A DNA stretch of 64,000 bases from Erythrobacter litoralis HTCC2594 (GTDB lineage: Bacteria; Pseudomonadota; Alphaproteobacteria; Sphingomonadales; Sphingomonadaceae), in NCBI RefSeq assembly GCF_000013005.1, contig NC_007722.1, positions 749,501-813,500 of the forward strand, in the 5' to 3' direction. The position numbers were made by a program, and so were the translations under genes. The notes beneath the pieces are model-generated. The model worked only from the letters and a program-made list of their open reading frames with translations, was not told where the DNA came from and ran no database searches. Shown here in pieces: positions 24,730 through 34,187 of the stretch; position 1 is the stretch's first letter; every line of letters starts with the position of its first letter.

Positions 24730-27236
24730 ATGAAGCATACCCTATTCGCGACGACTGCCCTTGCCGTCTGTGCGGCTTTTGCCGCGCCCGCAGCGGCGCA
24801 GGACGTCGGCGATCCGGTGGTGACGGGCGATCCGCCGCCCGACGACGACATCATCGTCGTGACGGCGACCCGCCGCGCCGAGGACGTCCAGGACATCCCG
24901 CTCGCAGTGACCGCCGTCAGCCCGGCCCAGCTCGAGCGGCAGGGCGTAGTCAACGTGCAGGACATCACCTCCGTCTCGCCCAGCTTCTCGACCTCGAACG
25001 CGCAGCTCGCCTCAGGCTCGGTCGTGCTTCGTATCCGCGGCGTCGGCACCACTTCCAACAATATCGGCTTCGAAAGCGCGGTCGGCATCTTCATCGATGG
25101 CGCCTACCAGTCGCGTCCGGGTGTCGCGCTGAGCGAGTTCGTCGACGTCGAGCGCGTCGAAGTCCTGCGCGGGCCGCAGGGCACGCTGTTCGGCCGGAAT
25201 ACCTCGGCCGGTGCTCTCAACATCACCAATCGTCGCCCCGATCTCAGCGAGTTCGGCGGCTTCGCCAATGCCACTTACGGCAATCGCGACCTCATCAGCG
25301 TGCAAGGCGCGGTCAACGTACCGGTGTGCAGGACACGCTCGCTTTCCGCCTCACGGGCGCCTATCGCGAGCGCGACGGCTACTACACGCTGGTCAACGGC
25401 GCCGGTCAGGAGATCGGCGAATCCAATGCGCAGGATCAGTTCCTCGTGCGCGGCCAGGTCGGCTGGGAAACCGAAAGTGGCATCTCTGGCCGCATCATCG
25501 CCGATTACAGCGAAAGCAACGCGCCGTTCGGCGCCGCGCTCGAAGTGCTGCGATCCCCGCTTGAACCGCTTGGCGCTTTCGCGGCTGTCGGTCTTGGCGC
25601 GCGTGGCGGCATGGCGGCACCAGACGTTGCCACATTCCCGGGCGATAGCACCGGGCTGGACAACGCCGTCGACAACCGGATCGCGACGGTCAATTTCGAG
25701 CCGATCACCCAGGTCGAAAACTGGGGCATCACCGGCGAAATCGAAATCCCGCTCGGGAGTGCAGCAGACCTGATCTACATCGGGTCCTATCGTGAATTCG
25801 ATTCCTTCGAGGCTTACGATTCCGATTTCTCCGGCCTCGACGTGTTCAATGTGACCGGTAACACGACCGCCATCGAGACCATGACTCACGAGCTGCGCAT
25901 TCAGGGCGATGCCTGGGGTGGCCGTTTGAGCTGGTTGATCGGTGGTTATTATTCCGATGAAGATATCACTCAGGCGGCGTCGTTCCAGCTCGGCACGCAG
26001 TATGACAACTTGGTTGGCGCACTGTTCGGCGGAGCTGCCGGTCCGGCACCGCTGCAATTGTTCTCCGGCGGCGTAAATCCTGCCGGCACGACCAATACCA
26101 ACCTGTATTCGCAGAGCAGCACCAGCTGGTCGGTATTCACGCACAACACGCTGGAGCTGGCGCCAGGCCTCGACTTCACGCTCGGTCTGCGCTGGTCGGA
26201 TGAGAGCAAAGACGGTGCTTTCGCCCAGGGCAACAACAACAACCAGATCTGTCCGGCAATCCTCGCCTCGATCGGAGCAGGTAGGGTTCCAGGACCGCTC
26301 GTCACGCCGGTCTTCGGTACCGGGTGCTTCGCCTTCACGGCACCGGCCGACCTGCCGGCGGCTGCGGTGTTCCCGCTGCCGCGGACCTTTGCGGACACTT
26401 TCGAAGACGATGAGCTGATTTACACCGTCAAGCTGGCTTACGAGTTTGCAGCGCCGATCAATGTCTATGCGAGCTTCACGCATGGCTACAAGTCGGGCGG
26501 CTTCAACCTCGATTCGACCGCAGCTGCCGGCGGTGCCGATCCGCGCTTCCTGTCGGAAGAGGTCGATGCCTACGAAATCGGCATGAAGGCGCGTCTGCTC
26601 GACCGGGCGGTCACGCTCAATGTCGCGGCCTTCCGCGAGGAGTTCAGCAACTTCCAGGTGCTCGAATTCACCGGCGCGCAGTTTACCACTTTCAATGTGC
26701 CGAAGGCCAACACGCAGGGTCTGGAAATCGAATCGACCATCCGGCCGAGCGACGAACTGACCTTCAATCTCGGCCTTACCTACACCGATGCCAGCTACCC
26801 GAACGATTGCAATGGGACGCAGACCGCACCGAACGTGCTGGCGCTGTGCGGCAATTCGCTGACCAACGCCCCCGAATTCGTCGGCATCGTAGGTGCGCTC
26901 TACGAGCGGGAAGTGGGCAATTCGCTGCGCTTCTTCCTGACCGGCCAGGTGCGGATGGAGAGCGACCGCCGCACGTCGACGCAGGCGGTCGATCCGGCAA
27001 ACCTCGCCGCGCGGATCCCGGTTCCGTTCGACCAGCAGGACGGCAATATCAAGGTCAACCTGCGGGCCGGCCTCGGCGATATCGACAAGGCGTGGACGGT
27101 CGAGGCTTTCGTCAACAACCTGACGAACGAGATCACCCGCGGCGTCACCTTCAACACGGTGCTGCGTTCGGGTTCGCGCTCGGCCTTCATCCAGGAGCCG
27201 CGCAGCTACGGTATCACCGTCCGCGGCGAATTCTGA
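24730..27236 (+). pseudogene. TonB-dependent outer-membrane receptor, broken by a single-base frameshift
   Basis: The signal peptide MKHTLFATTALAVCAAF is followed by the TonB-box-like DDDIIVVTATRRAEDVQD, the plug domain (VLRIRGVGTTSNN, VEVLRGPQGTLFGRNTSAGA) and the barrel. The barrel continues in another frame from about 25326 to the C-terminal ITVRGEF, ending with an aromatic residue as outer-membrane barrels do. The break is at CCGGTGTGCAGG: adding one G restores a protein of 835 residues with the expected PVVQDTLAFRLTGAY. As written the first frame stops at 25773. Either the receptor is inactive or this is a sequencing error. By position it would take up the glycoside served by the GH42 locus. 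Confidence 0.88.
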
Positions 27237-27257
27237 TCTGAATTTCCGATCAACGGC

Positions 27258-27300
27258 AACGGCCGCTCGCTCCTTCGGGATCGGGCGGCCGTTTCCTTTT
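27258..27300 (+). terminator. Intrinsic terminator after the TonB receptor
   Basis: An 8-bp stem (AACGGCCG / CGGCCGTT) with a 20-base loop, followed by TTCCTTTT. It ends just before the upstream region of the ketoacyl synthase gene. Confidence 0.75.
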
Positions 27301-27351
27301 GTGCAAGCAAACCGCTTGCCCGGTGCATCCCGGACAATTAGTCAGGCGCGC

Positions 27352-28497
27352 ATGAACACAATAGCCAGTGAAAACACCGGTCGCCCCGTCATTTCCTCAA
27401 CCGGGCTTTTCACCCCAGAGGAATCGATTTCCAACGAAGAACTGGTCGAAGCCTTCAACGCTTTCGTCGACCGCCATAATGCGGAACATGCCGATGCGAT
27501 TGCGGCGGGCGAGGCGGAAGAATTGCAGCATAGCTCCGTCGAATTCATCGAGAAGGCGAGCGGGATCAAGTCGCGTCACGTGATGAACAAGGCGCCGATC
27601 ATCGATCCGGCCATCATGGAGCCGCGCCACCGCGAGCGCAGCAATGACGAACTGTCGCTGATGGCGGAAATCGGCGTTGCCGCATCCAGGCAGGCGCTGG
27701 AGCGGGCGGGGCGCGACGTGGCCGATGTCGATGCCGTGCTGTGCGCCGCTTCGAACATGGAGCGGCCCTATCCGGCGATGGCGGTCGAAATCCAGCAGGC
27801 GCTCGGGATCGACGGGTTCGGCTTCGATATGAATGTCGCCTGCTCGTCGGCGACTTTCGGTATCCAGACCGCGGCGGACTATGTCCGCGCAGGCAACGCC
27901 AAGAGCGTGCTGGTGGTGAGTCCCGAGATCACGTCGGGCCATCTCAACTGGCGCGACCGCGACAGTCACTTCATCTTCGGCGATGTCGCAACCGCCGTGC
28001 TGGTAGAGGATGCGAGCATCGCGCCGGCCGAGCATTGGGACATCCTCGGTACGAAGCTCAAGACGGTGTTCTCCAACAACATCCGCAACAATTTCGGCTT
28101 CCTCAACCGCGCCTGTCCTGAAAGCCAGGGCAGCCCAGACAAGCTGTTCGTCCAGGAAGGACGAAAGGTCTTCAAGGAAGTCGTGCCGATGGTTGCACAC
28201 ATGATCGTCGAGGAAGCGGAGCGGCTCGGCATCGATCCCAAGGCTCTGCGCCGGATGTGGCTGCACCAGGCCAATGCCGGGATGAACCGGCTGATCGCGC
28301 ACAAAGTGCTGGGGCACGAGGCGGAAGAGGACGAGAGCCCGACGGTTCTCGATACCTATGGCAACACGTCGAGCGCGGGCTCGATCATCGCCTTCCACCA
28401 GCACTCGGGCGACCTCGCTCCGGGCGATACCGGGCTGATCTGCAGCTTCGGCGCGGGCTATTCCGCCGGGACGGTTTTCGTTCGCAAGGCGGCCTGA
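27352..28497 (+). CDS. Beta-ketoacyl-ACP synthase III (FabH-like)
   Basis: A 381-residue thiolase-fold condensing enzyme. The catalytic triad is C164 (NVACSSATFG), H305 (LHQANAGM) and N338 (YGNTSSAGS). It is longer than housekeeping FabH (about 320 residues) because of an N-terminal insertion rich in Glu/Ala and an insertion after residue 240. This resembles the FabH-like branch found in addition to FabH in many proteobacteria. The start gives MNTIASENTGRPVI; upstream codons in the same frame are not conserved-looking. It may start fatty-acid or secondary acyl-chain synthesis. The specific primer is unknown. Confidence 0.85.
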   Translation: MNTIASENTGRPVISSTGLFTPEESISNEELVEAFNAFVDRHNAEHADAIAAGEAEELQHSSVEFIEKASGIKSRHVMNKAPIIDPAIMEPRHRERSNDELSLMAEIGVAASRQALERAGRDVADVDAVLCAASNMERPYPAMAVEIQQALGIDGFGFDMNVACSSATFGIQTAADYVRAGNAKSVLVVSPEITSGHLNWRDRDSHFIFGDVATAVLVEDASIAPAEHWDILGTKLKTVFSNNIRNNFGFLNRACPESQGSPDKLFVQEGRKVFKEVVPMVAHMIVEEAERLGIDPKALRRMWLHQANAGMNRLIAHKVLGHEAEEDESPTVLDTYGNTSSAGSIIAFHQHSGDLAPGDTGLICSFGAGYSAGTVFVRKAA

Positions 28498-28559
28498 TGC
28501 CCTGCGCCGACAAGTTGTTTTCCTTGTCGCCCCCGTTTCCAGCACCTAGGTGAGGCCCC

Positions 28560-29309
28560 ATGGCAAATGATTTGCTCGACAATAAGGGTCGCGGCGAGGC
28601 CGGCTGGAGCTGGCCCGCCATCCATCCCGAGGGGCGCAAATACGGGCTGGTGGTGGCAGCCGCTTCGCTTGTCACCGCCTTCCTTGCATGGGAGACGATC
28701 GCCTGGCCGCTGGCCTTCCTCGCGCTGGGCGTGCTCGCTTTCTTTCGCGATCCCGAGCGCATCGTCCCGCATGACGAAAAAGCCATCGTGTCGCCTGCCG
28801 ACGGCATGGTGTCTCTGATCAGCGAAGTGGAACCTCCGCCCGAACTGGCGATGGCCGATGCTGCCGGCAATCCGGGCCTCGGCGATGCGCCGTTGACCCG
28901 CATCTCGATTTTCATGAGCGTGTTCGATGTCCACATCAACCGCACCCCCATCGCCGGGCAGGTCAGCCGCCTGATTTACGTTCCGGGCAAGTTCCTCAAC
29001 GCCGATCTCGACAAGGCCAGCGAAGAGAACGAGCGGCAGCACCTGCTGGTTTCGCGCCCCGACGGTTTGCAGATCGGCTTCACTCAGATTGCCGGTCTCG
29101 TCGCGCGCCGGATCGTGCCCTTCGTCAAGCAGGGCGACATTGTGGCCGTGGGCCAGCGCATCGGCCTGATTCGCTTCGGCAGTCGCGTCGATGTCTATCT
29201 GCCGGCCGGCACGGCGCCGGCGGTCATCAAGGGACAGAAGGTCGTCGCCGGGGAAACGGTGCTGGCGCGTGTCGGTGAGAACAGGCTTTTGGAAGGTAGT
29301 GCACAATGA
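28560..29309 (+). CDS. psd: Phosphatidylserine decarboxylase proenzyme
   Basis: A 249-residue short-type Psd, the membrane-associated enzyme that makes phosphatidylethanolamine. The self-cleavage site is the Gly-Ser pair at S208 (IRFGSRVDVY), which yields the pyruvoyl alpha subunit. The N-terminal hydrophobic segment (LVVAAASLVTAFLAWETIAWPLAFLALG) is the membrane part. Other motifs are VSPADGMV and FMSVFDVHINRTPIAG. The stop overlaps the start of pssA by four bases, so the two steps of PE synthesis are encoded together. Confidence 0.95.
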   Translation: MANDLLDNKGRGEAGWSWPAIHPEGRKYGLVVAAASLVTAFLAWETIAWPLAFLALGVLAFFRDPERIVPHDEKAIVSPADGMVSLISEVEPPPELAMADAAGNPGLGDAPLTRISIFMSVFDVHINRTPIAGQVSRLIYVPGKFLNADLDKASEENERQHLLVSRPDGLQIGFTQIAGLVARRIVPFVKQGDIVAVGQRIGLIRFGSRVDVYLPAGTAPAVIKGQKVVAGETVLARVGENRLLEGSAQ

Positions 29310-30118
29310 GCGGCGAACGCGAACGGCTCGGGCCCCAGGCCGCCGAAGACGATCCGCCCGTGCTCGGCACCGCGAAGGGGCTGACCCTGCGGGCGGTCGT
29401 ACCCAACGCCATAACGGTGGCCGCGCTTTGTGCCGGCCTCACGGGAATCCGCTTCGGCATAGCCGAGCAATGGACACTGGCGATCGCGGCGATCGTGATC
29501 GCGGGCGTGCTCGACGGCATGGACGGGCGTATTGCCCGCCTGCTGAAGGGCCAGACGCGGTTCGGCGCGGAGCTCGACAGCCTCGCGGATTCGCTCTCCT
29601 TCGGCATGGCGCCGGCGATCGTGCTTTATCTGTGGTCGCTGCAGGACCTGCCGCGCCTGGGCTGGTTCGCCGCGCTCGCTTTCGCAATCGCCTGCGCCTT
29701 GCGGCTGGCGCGCTTCAATGCGCAGATCGATGTCGATGAACAACCGCACAAGTCGGCGGGCTTCCTGACCGGAATTCCCGCACCTGCCGGGGCAGGGATC
29801 GCTTTCCTGCCGGTCTACCTGTGGTTCATCACCGACAACGACATTTTCCGCGAACCACTGGTGGTAGCACCGTGGATGGCGCTGATCGCGGTGCTGATGA
29901 TTTCGAATATCGCGACGTTGAGCTGGACATCGATCCGCCCGCGACGCTCGATCAGGCTCGAATTCATCTTCTTCGTGGGGTTGCTATTCGCCGCGCTGTT
30001 GCTGGAGCCGTGGTGGACCCTTGCCGCCATCAGCATCGGTTACCTGGCGCTCATGCCCTATGCGTTAATCCGCTATGGCAGGATCAAGCGGCAGCGCGCA
30101 GCGGACCGAGCCCGCTGA
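29306..30118 (+). CDS. pssA: CDP-diacylglycerol-serine O-phosphatidyltransferase
   Basis: A 270-residue integral membrane CDP-alcohol phosphatidyltransferase that makes phosphatidylserine, the substrate of the preceding psd product. The signature D-G-x2-A-R-x8-G-x3-D-x3-D is present as DGMDGRIARLLKG followed by GAELDSLADS. Several transmembrane helices follow and the C-terminus is basic (RIKRQRAADRAR). Translation is coupled to psd through an ATGA overlap. Its 3' end overlaps by 35 bases the end of a small gene on the other strand. Confidence 0.94.
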   Translation: MSGERERLGPQAAEDDPPVLGTAKGLTLRAVVPNAITVAALCAGLTGIRFGIAEQWTLAIAAIVIAGVLDGMDGRIARLLKGQTRFGAELDSLADSLSFGMAPAIVLYLWSLQDLPRLGWFAALAFAIACALRLARFNAQIDVDEQPHKSAGFLTGIPAPAGAGIAFLPVYLWFITDNDIFREPLVVAPWMALIAVLMISNIATLSWTSIRPRRSIRLEFIFFVGLLFAALLLEPWWTLAAISIGYLALMPYALIRYGRIKRQRAADRAR

Positions 30119-30311
30119 CGGCAGCGGTTGCCCGAATGTTGGACGGCACGAATTGCACGATGGTGGCGCTCCGCGTGGGGTAGTCGCCCCCGATGCCGAA
30201 GCCGGTCAGCGCGCGATAGGCATTGCGCCCCCGGACGGCAGTGTCGAGCAGCACCAGCGCGCTCGCCAGCGCGGCCAGTACGAACAAAATGGCGAAGATT
30301 GCAGTCAGCAT
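30084..30311 (-). CDS. Small single-pass membrane protein under LexA-box control
   Basis: A 75-residue protein: N-terminal transmembrane helix (MLTAIFAILFVLAALASALVLL) followed by a polar part (TAVRGRNAYRALTGFGIGG) and an Ala-rich tail. No known family is recognised. Its upstream region carries two tandem GTTC-N7-GTTC boxes, the alphaproteobacterial LexA site. Small LexA-controlled membrane proteins such as Caulobacter SidA halt cell division after DNA damage, so a checkpoint role is an attractive inference, not a demonstration. The 3' end is antisense to the last 35 bases of pssA. Longer starts upstream would run into the LexA boxes and are less likely. Confidence 0.55.
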   Translation of the reverse strand: MLTAIFAILFVLAALASALVLLDTAVRGRNAYRALTGFGIGGDYPTRSATIVQFVPSNIRATAAVSGLGPLRAAA

Positions 30312-30389
30312 GTCCAGTCTCTCAGTCGATGTCCGCAAACCTGTGTGAAGGCTGTGGATATGTAGTGGAAACACGGGCGGAGTCGCTTT

Positions 30390-30422
30390 GTTCCCGACCC
30401 GTTCCTTGTTCCGCAAATGTTC
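30390..30422 (-). promoter_or_regulatory. Two tandem LexA boxes (GTTC-N7-GTTC)
   Basis: Box one occupies 30390-30404 and box two 30408-30422, three bases apart. Both are exact matches to the direct-repeat LexA consensus of alphaproteobacteria. On the minus strand a TTGACG -35 candidate lies at 30433-30428, so the boxes cover its spacer and -10 position (the -10, AACAAG, is weak). The ATG of the small membrane protein is 79 bases downstream. The other neighbour, rpsB, starts over 220 bases away. Confidence 0.7.
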
Positions 30423-30433
30423 CGCGACGTCAA

Positions 30434-30644
30434 GACGCCATTTTCTCTTTTTGTTCTCACGTCTTCAAATTAGGGCTGGATTTCTCCCCGCGCGCCCCTT
30501 AAGTGCGCGCGCATCCATCGGTCCTGACTCGATTTCGGGCGGCGATCGGCGGAAATCCACATGGAGAGCACACATACCGGTGCCGCAGCGGGCGATCCGC
30601 TTGGGTTCCAGCTCTTCAGAGGCTTAACCGGAAAGGAATTATCT
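30434..30644. other. Leader region of rpsB, no gene seen
   Basis: Between the LexA boxes and the rpsB start there is an AT-richer stretch (about 30440-30475) followed by a GC-rich leader. This must hold the rpsB promoter and possibly an S2 autoregulatory leader, but I see no convincing -35/-10 pair, conserved RNA motif or terminator. Confidence 0.4.
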
Positions 30645-31382
30645 ATGGCGGCTCCTACCGTTACCATGCAGCAATTGATCGAAGCCGGATCTCATTTCGG
30701 CCATCAGACCCACCGCTGGAACCCGCGGATGAAGCCGTATATCTTCGGCGCCCGCAACGGTGTTCACATCATCGATCTGTCGCAGACCGTGCCACTGATG
30801 GCGCGCGCGCTCGATTTCGTGCACGCCACCGCCAATGCCGGCGGCAAGGTGCTGTTCGTGGGCACCAAGCGCCAGGCGCAGGAGCCGATCGCCGAGGCAG
30901 CGCGTTCGAGCGGTCAGCACTTCGTCAACCACCGCTGGCTTGGCGGCATGCTGACCAACTGGCAGACGATTTCGAAATCCATCAAGGAACTCAAGAGCCT
31001 CGAGGAACAGCTTTCGGGTGAAACCCATGGCCTGACCAAGAAGGAAGTCCTGAACCTTACCCGCAAGCGCGACAAGCTCGAGCTCTCGCTCGGCGGCATC
31101 CGCGACATGGGCGGCGTGCCCGACGTGATGGTCGTGATCGACGCCAACAAGGAAGACCTCGCGATCAAGGAAGCCAATGTGCTCGGCATCCCCGTCGTCG
31201 GCATCCTCGACACCAATGTCGATCCGAGCGGCATCGCTTTCCCCGTCCCGGGCAATGACGATGCGGCGCGCGCCGTGCGTCTGTATTGCGATGCCTTCGC
31301 GCAGGCTGCCTCCAAGAACGGCGGCGGCGCTAATGTCGGCGAGATGGAAAATCCGCCGGTCGAAGCGACTGCCGACGCGTAA
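30645..31382 (+). CDS. rpsB: 30S ribosomal protein S2
   Basis: A 245-residue S2 with the typical N-terminus [20 protein letters not shown], the motif [21 protein letters not shown], and [15 protein letters not shown]. The second signature [19 protein letters not shown] is near the C-terminal half. The ATG has GGAAAGGAA upstream. A longer open frame upstream is not conserved. tsf follows after about 100 bases, the usual rpsB-tsf operon. Confidence 0.97.
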   Translation: MAAPTVTMQQLIEAGSHFGHQTHRWNPRMKPYIFGARNGVHIIDLSQTVPLMARALDFVHATANAGGKVLFVGTKRQAQEPIAEAARSSGQHFVNHRWLGGMLTNWQTISKSIKELKSLEEQLSGETHGLTKKEVLNLTRKRDKLELSLGGIRDMGGVPDVMVVIDANKEDLAIKEANVLGIPVVGILDTNVDPSGIAFPVPGNDDAARAVRLYCDAFAQAASKNGGGANVGEMENPPVEATADA

Positions 31383-31483
31383 GCCGTAACGGCTGCGCCA
31401 CAATCCAATTCTAGTTGCCCGGCGCGCTCTCGATCCGAGCGGGCCGGGCGCAGGACCGTAAATCTCTACCCAAGGAAAATATC

Positions 31484-32410
31484 ATGGCTGGTTTCACTGC
31501 CGCTGATGTGAAGAAACTGCGCGAAATGTCCGGCGCGGGCATGATGGACGCCAAGAAGGCGCTCGAAGAAACCGGTGGCGACCTCGAAGCTGCCGTCGAC
31601 GCGCTGCGCGCCAAGGGCCTCGCCGCCGTCCAGAAGAAATCTTCCCGCACCGCTGCCGAAGGCCTCGTCGGCGTCGCTGTGGAAGGCACCAAGGGCGTGG
31701 CCGTCGAAGTGAATTCTGAAACGGACTTCGTTGCCAAGAACGACCAGTTCCAGGATTTCGTGCGCAAGACCACTGCCGTCGCGCTCACCATCGATGGCGA
31801 CGATGTCGAAGCGCTTAAGGCTGCCGACTATCCCGATGGCGGCACCGTCACCGACAAGCTGACCAACAATGTCGCGACGATCGGCGAGAACCAGCAGGTC
31901 CGCCGCATGAAGACCGTTACGGTGTCGCAGGGCGTGGTCGTGCCTTACGTGCACAACGCCGTCGCGCCGAACCTCGGCAAGATCGGCGTGCTCGTCGCGC
32001 TCGAGTCGGACGCTTCGGCCGATGTGCTCGAGCCGCTCGGCAAGCAGCTCGCCATGCACATTGCCGCCGCTTTCCCGCAGGCTCTCGACGCGGACGGCCT
32101 CGACGCCGACCTGATCGAGCGCGAGCGCAAGATCGCTGCCGAGAAGGCTGCCGAAAGCGGCAAGCCGGAAAACGTGCAGGAAAAGATGGTCGAAGGCGCG
32201 ATCAAGAAGTTCGCCAAGGAGAACGCTCTCCTCAGCCAGGTCTTCGTGATGGACAACAAGACCGCCATCGCGGACGTGGTTCTTGCCGCTGGCAAGGACG
32301 CCGGCACCACGATCACGCTGAAGGACTATGTCCGCTTCCAGCTCGGCGAAGGCATCGAGAAGGAAGAAAGCGACTTCGCCGCGGAAGTGGCTGCTGCCGT
32401 CAAGGGCTGA
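31484..32410 (+). CDS. tsf: Elongation factor Ts
   Basis: A 308-residue EF-Ts, the nucleotide exchange factor for EF-Tu. Signature one is [21 protein letters not shown] at residues 9-29 (one helix plus TDFV loop later), and the second signature is [13 protein letters not shown]. The C-terminal region [16 protein letters not shown] is characteristic. It follows rpsB and ends at a strong terminator. An accessory islet then separates it from pyrH, which normally comes next. Confidence 0.97.
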   Translation: MAGFTAADVKKLREMSGAGMMDAKKALEETGGDLEAAVDALRAKGLAAVQKKSSRTAAEGLVGVAVEGTKGVAVEVNSETDFVAKNDQFQDFVRKTTAVALTIDGDDVEALKAADYPDGGTVTDKLTNNVATIGENQQVRRMKTVTVSQGVVVPYVHNAVAPNLGKIGVLVALESDASADVLEPLGKQLAMHIAAAFPQALDADGLDADLIERERKIAAEKAAESGKPENVQEKMVEGAIKKFAKENALLSQVFVMDNKTAIADVVLAAGKDAGTTITLKDYVRFQLGEGIEKEESDFAAEVAAAVKG

Positions 32411-32443
32411 TCGCCTCTCGAAGATTACACTTGGTTTACACCA

Positions 32444-32486
32444 AAACGAGCGGCCGCCGGACAACAGTTCGGCGGCCGTTTTCGTG
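32444..32486 (+). terminator. Intrinsic terminator after tsf
   Basis: An 8-bp GC stem (CGGCCGCC / GGCGGCCG) with a 12-base loop, followed by TTTTCG. It closes the rpsB-tsf operon. Confidence 0.8.
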
Positions 32487-32752
32487 TGGTCCGCTTCGGG
32501 AAAGACGCGTTGGTTCGATCAAACGCATTCGGCGGTGCGCTGCGCCATAGGGGCGCGCATGGATTCGCGGGAACGACGATGTGAAAGAGCCCGTCCTGAG
32601 CCTGACGAAGGATCGATGCGAAGCTAGCAAATCGGCAGGCATGTAGGAAAATGGTTTCTCATCGTGGCGGTGGGATAGAAGATGACTTGGCGCGGCAGCT
32701 TGCGGCCTTAATTACGGTCATTCTCGATATTGGAAACCACACCAAAAACCCT
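32487..32752. other. Intergenic boundary of the accessory islet, with a degenerate repeat arm
   Basis: No convincing gene. At about 32590-32612 the segment GTCCTGAGCCTGACGAAGG is a degenerate half of the sphingomonad inverted repeat found intact at 36065-36156 and 55861-55931. Base composition becomes clearly more AT-rich from about 32640, marking the start of the islet. A 53-codon frame at 32651-32812 overlaps the end of the next gene and is not called. Confidence 0.5.
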
Positions 32753-34081
32753 CTAGTAGCTCACTATCTTGATTTTGAAGACGAGGTCATATTCAGGCCG
32801 CGTCCCGCGTGACCAGTCGTCTTTCTCCAGCGAAATCGTGTGGGTGGTGCTCGCTATTTCAAAATCTTCCAGCGCCTCAATCTTTCGCTCGATTCGCTTG
32901 GTGGGTGCAGATTGGCTTGCTTTAAGCAGGAGATAGAGCGCCGCCTGCGCGAACAGTGCGCGAGCTTCACCATCATCGTCGGGCGCATTAACGTTCAATT
33001 TGAGCCTGAGTTGCTTAGCGCAATTGGCTTCGCCCTCAATGTAATAGGCGACATTGTTCCGAGGAAATCCGCTGCCAATGGGCTTGAGTTCTGTTTCTGC
33101 GAACCAATTCCCTTCATACCGTTGATGATAATCGCGCGTTTCGAGCTCGAAGGTACGCATGAAATCCTTTGCTGACCACGGCGACCAGCCATCTTTCGGC
33201 TCGACTTCAGGCGGCGACTTCTCGCGCTTCAGAACGGCTTCCACATCCTCGAAGAGTTTGCGGGCCGCTTCTTTCGTTTCAGGGCGCTCGCGCTGCACAA
33301 CCCTATGCCAACGTTCGAGATAGTCGAGATTGGTACGGCACCTGATGCCCGCTTGCCGCTTTGAATACTTGAGGAGCTTCTTATCCATCCAGAGCGACAG
33401 GCTGGCGAAAATTCTCTCATAAGCCATGTATACACCAAGGCCGAACAGAAACGGTAGAAACAGCAGTGAGAGAAGGATCGGAATTATGAAGGCACGAAGC
33501 GTATCGAGTCCATTGATTTCCCCGTACCCGGCCCATGTCTGCCAAAGGCTGAGCGAGAGATAAGACAAACCCACGATCGCGAGGATTGCGCCGAGCAGCT
33601 TTTCTACTGCCGCATGCTCTTCCTTCATCTTCGCCAACTCGTGCATTAGCGTGAGTAGGGTCACAACCGGAAGCGCGATCAACTCGACTACAAGCGAGAA
33701 ACTGTGCAATTCAATGAAGAAGATGAGCACTGCCGTGACGTTAAAGACATCCCGAATGATCTTGCCCATGAACCGCTTGTCTGACGCCATCTTGTGCGCC
33801 TCGAACATCGTTACCAGCCCAAATGTGATTGCCCATGTTAGGGTCATGTAAATGAAATCGGTGGTCCAGATGTCGCGCCAATAAAGCAACCAAATCGTGC
33901 CCATGATGTAGAGCGCCGCCACAGCGACCACCCGGAGGATGACTGGTTGGCAAAAGGCCTTGATGACGGCGCCTAGCGATTGCCTAACCTTCGGCGTCGC
34001 CAGCATCCAGATCAGGAAGAGCCCGATCCAGATAAGTGTAGCAATCTCGCGATTACTCAATTGCTTGAGAAGCTCTGCCAT
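32753..34081 (-). CDS. Multi-pass membrane protein of unknown function with cytoplasmic C-terminal domain
   Basis: A 442-residue protein. The N-terminal half holds about seven hydrophobic segments (for example IATLIWIGLFLIWML, ILRVVAVAALYIMGTIWLLYW, FIIPILLSLLFLPFLFGLGVYMAYE). From about residue 235 a basic, then charged soluble part follows (DKKLLKYSKRQAGIRC, ETKEAARKLFEDVEAVLKREK), ending in beta-like sequence (RPEYDLVFKIKIVSY). I recognise no family. Base composition is more AT-rich than in the neighbours and it sits between tsf and pyrH, which are normally adjacent, so it looks horizontally acquired. A defence or stress role is possible but only by context. Confidence 0.8.
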   Translation of the reverse strand: MAELLKQLSNREIATLIWIGLFLIWMLATPKVRQSLGAVIKAFCQPVILRVVAVAALYIMGTIWLLYWRDIWTTDFIYMTLTWAITFGLVTMFEAHKMASDKRFMGKIIRDVFNVTAVLIFFIELHSFSLVVELIALPVVTLLTLMHELAKMKEEHAAVEKLLGAILAIVGLSYLSLSLWQTWAGYGEINGLDTLRAFIIPILLSLLFLPFLFGLGVYMAYERIFASLSLWMDKKLLKYSKRQAGIRCRTNLDYLERWHRVVQRERPETKEAARKLFEDVEAVLKREKSPPEVEPKDGWSPWSAKDFMRTFELETRDYHQRYEGNWFAETELKPIGSGFPRNNVAYYIEGEANCAKQLRLKLNVNAPDDDGEARALFAQAALYLLLKASQSAPTKRIERKIEALEDFEIASTTHTISLEKDDWSRGTRPEYDLVFKIKIVSY

Positions 34082-34187
34082 CGGAAGGATATTGAGTGCC
34101 TAGCTACATTTGGCAAACATCGGAATCGCAGAAACAGCATATTTGTTGTCCTACGGTCTGCTCTGCTTGATGCGCCAGCGAAAGCCG

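Noticed and set aside
25320..25335. Programmed frameshift in the TonB receptor
   Set aside because: No slippery run or stimulating structure is visible; a lost base explains the joint more simply.
32651..32812. 53-codon frame (MVSHRGGGIEDDL start) at the islet edge
   Set aside because: Poor ribosome site spacing, overlap with the end of the membrane protein gene and no recognisable domain; could be a gene remnant.
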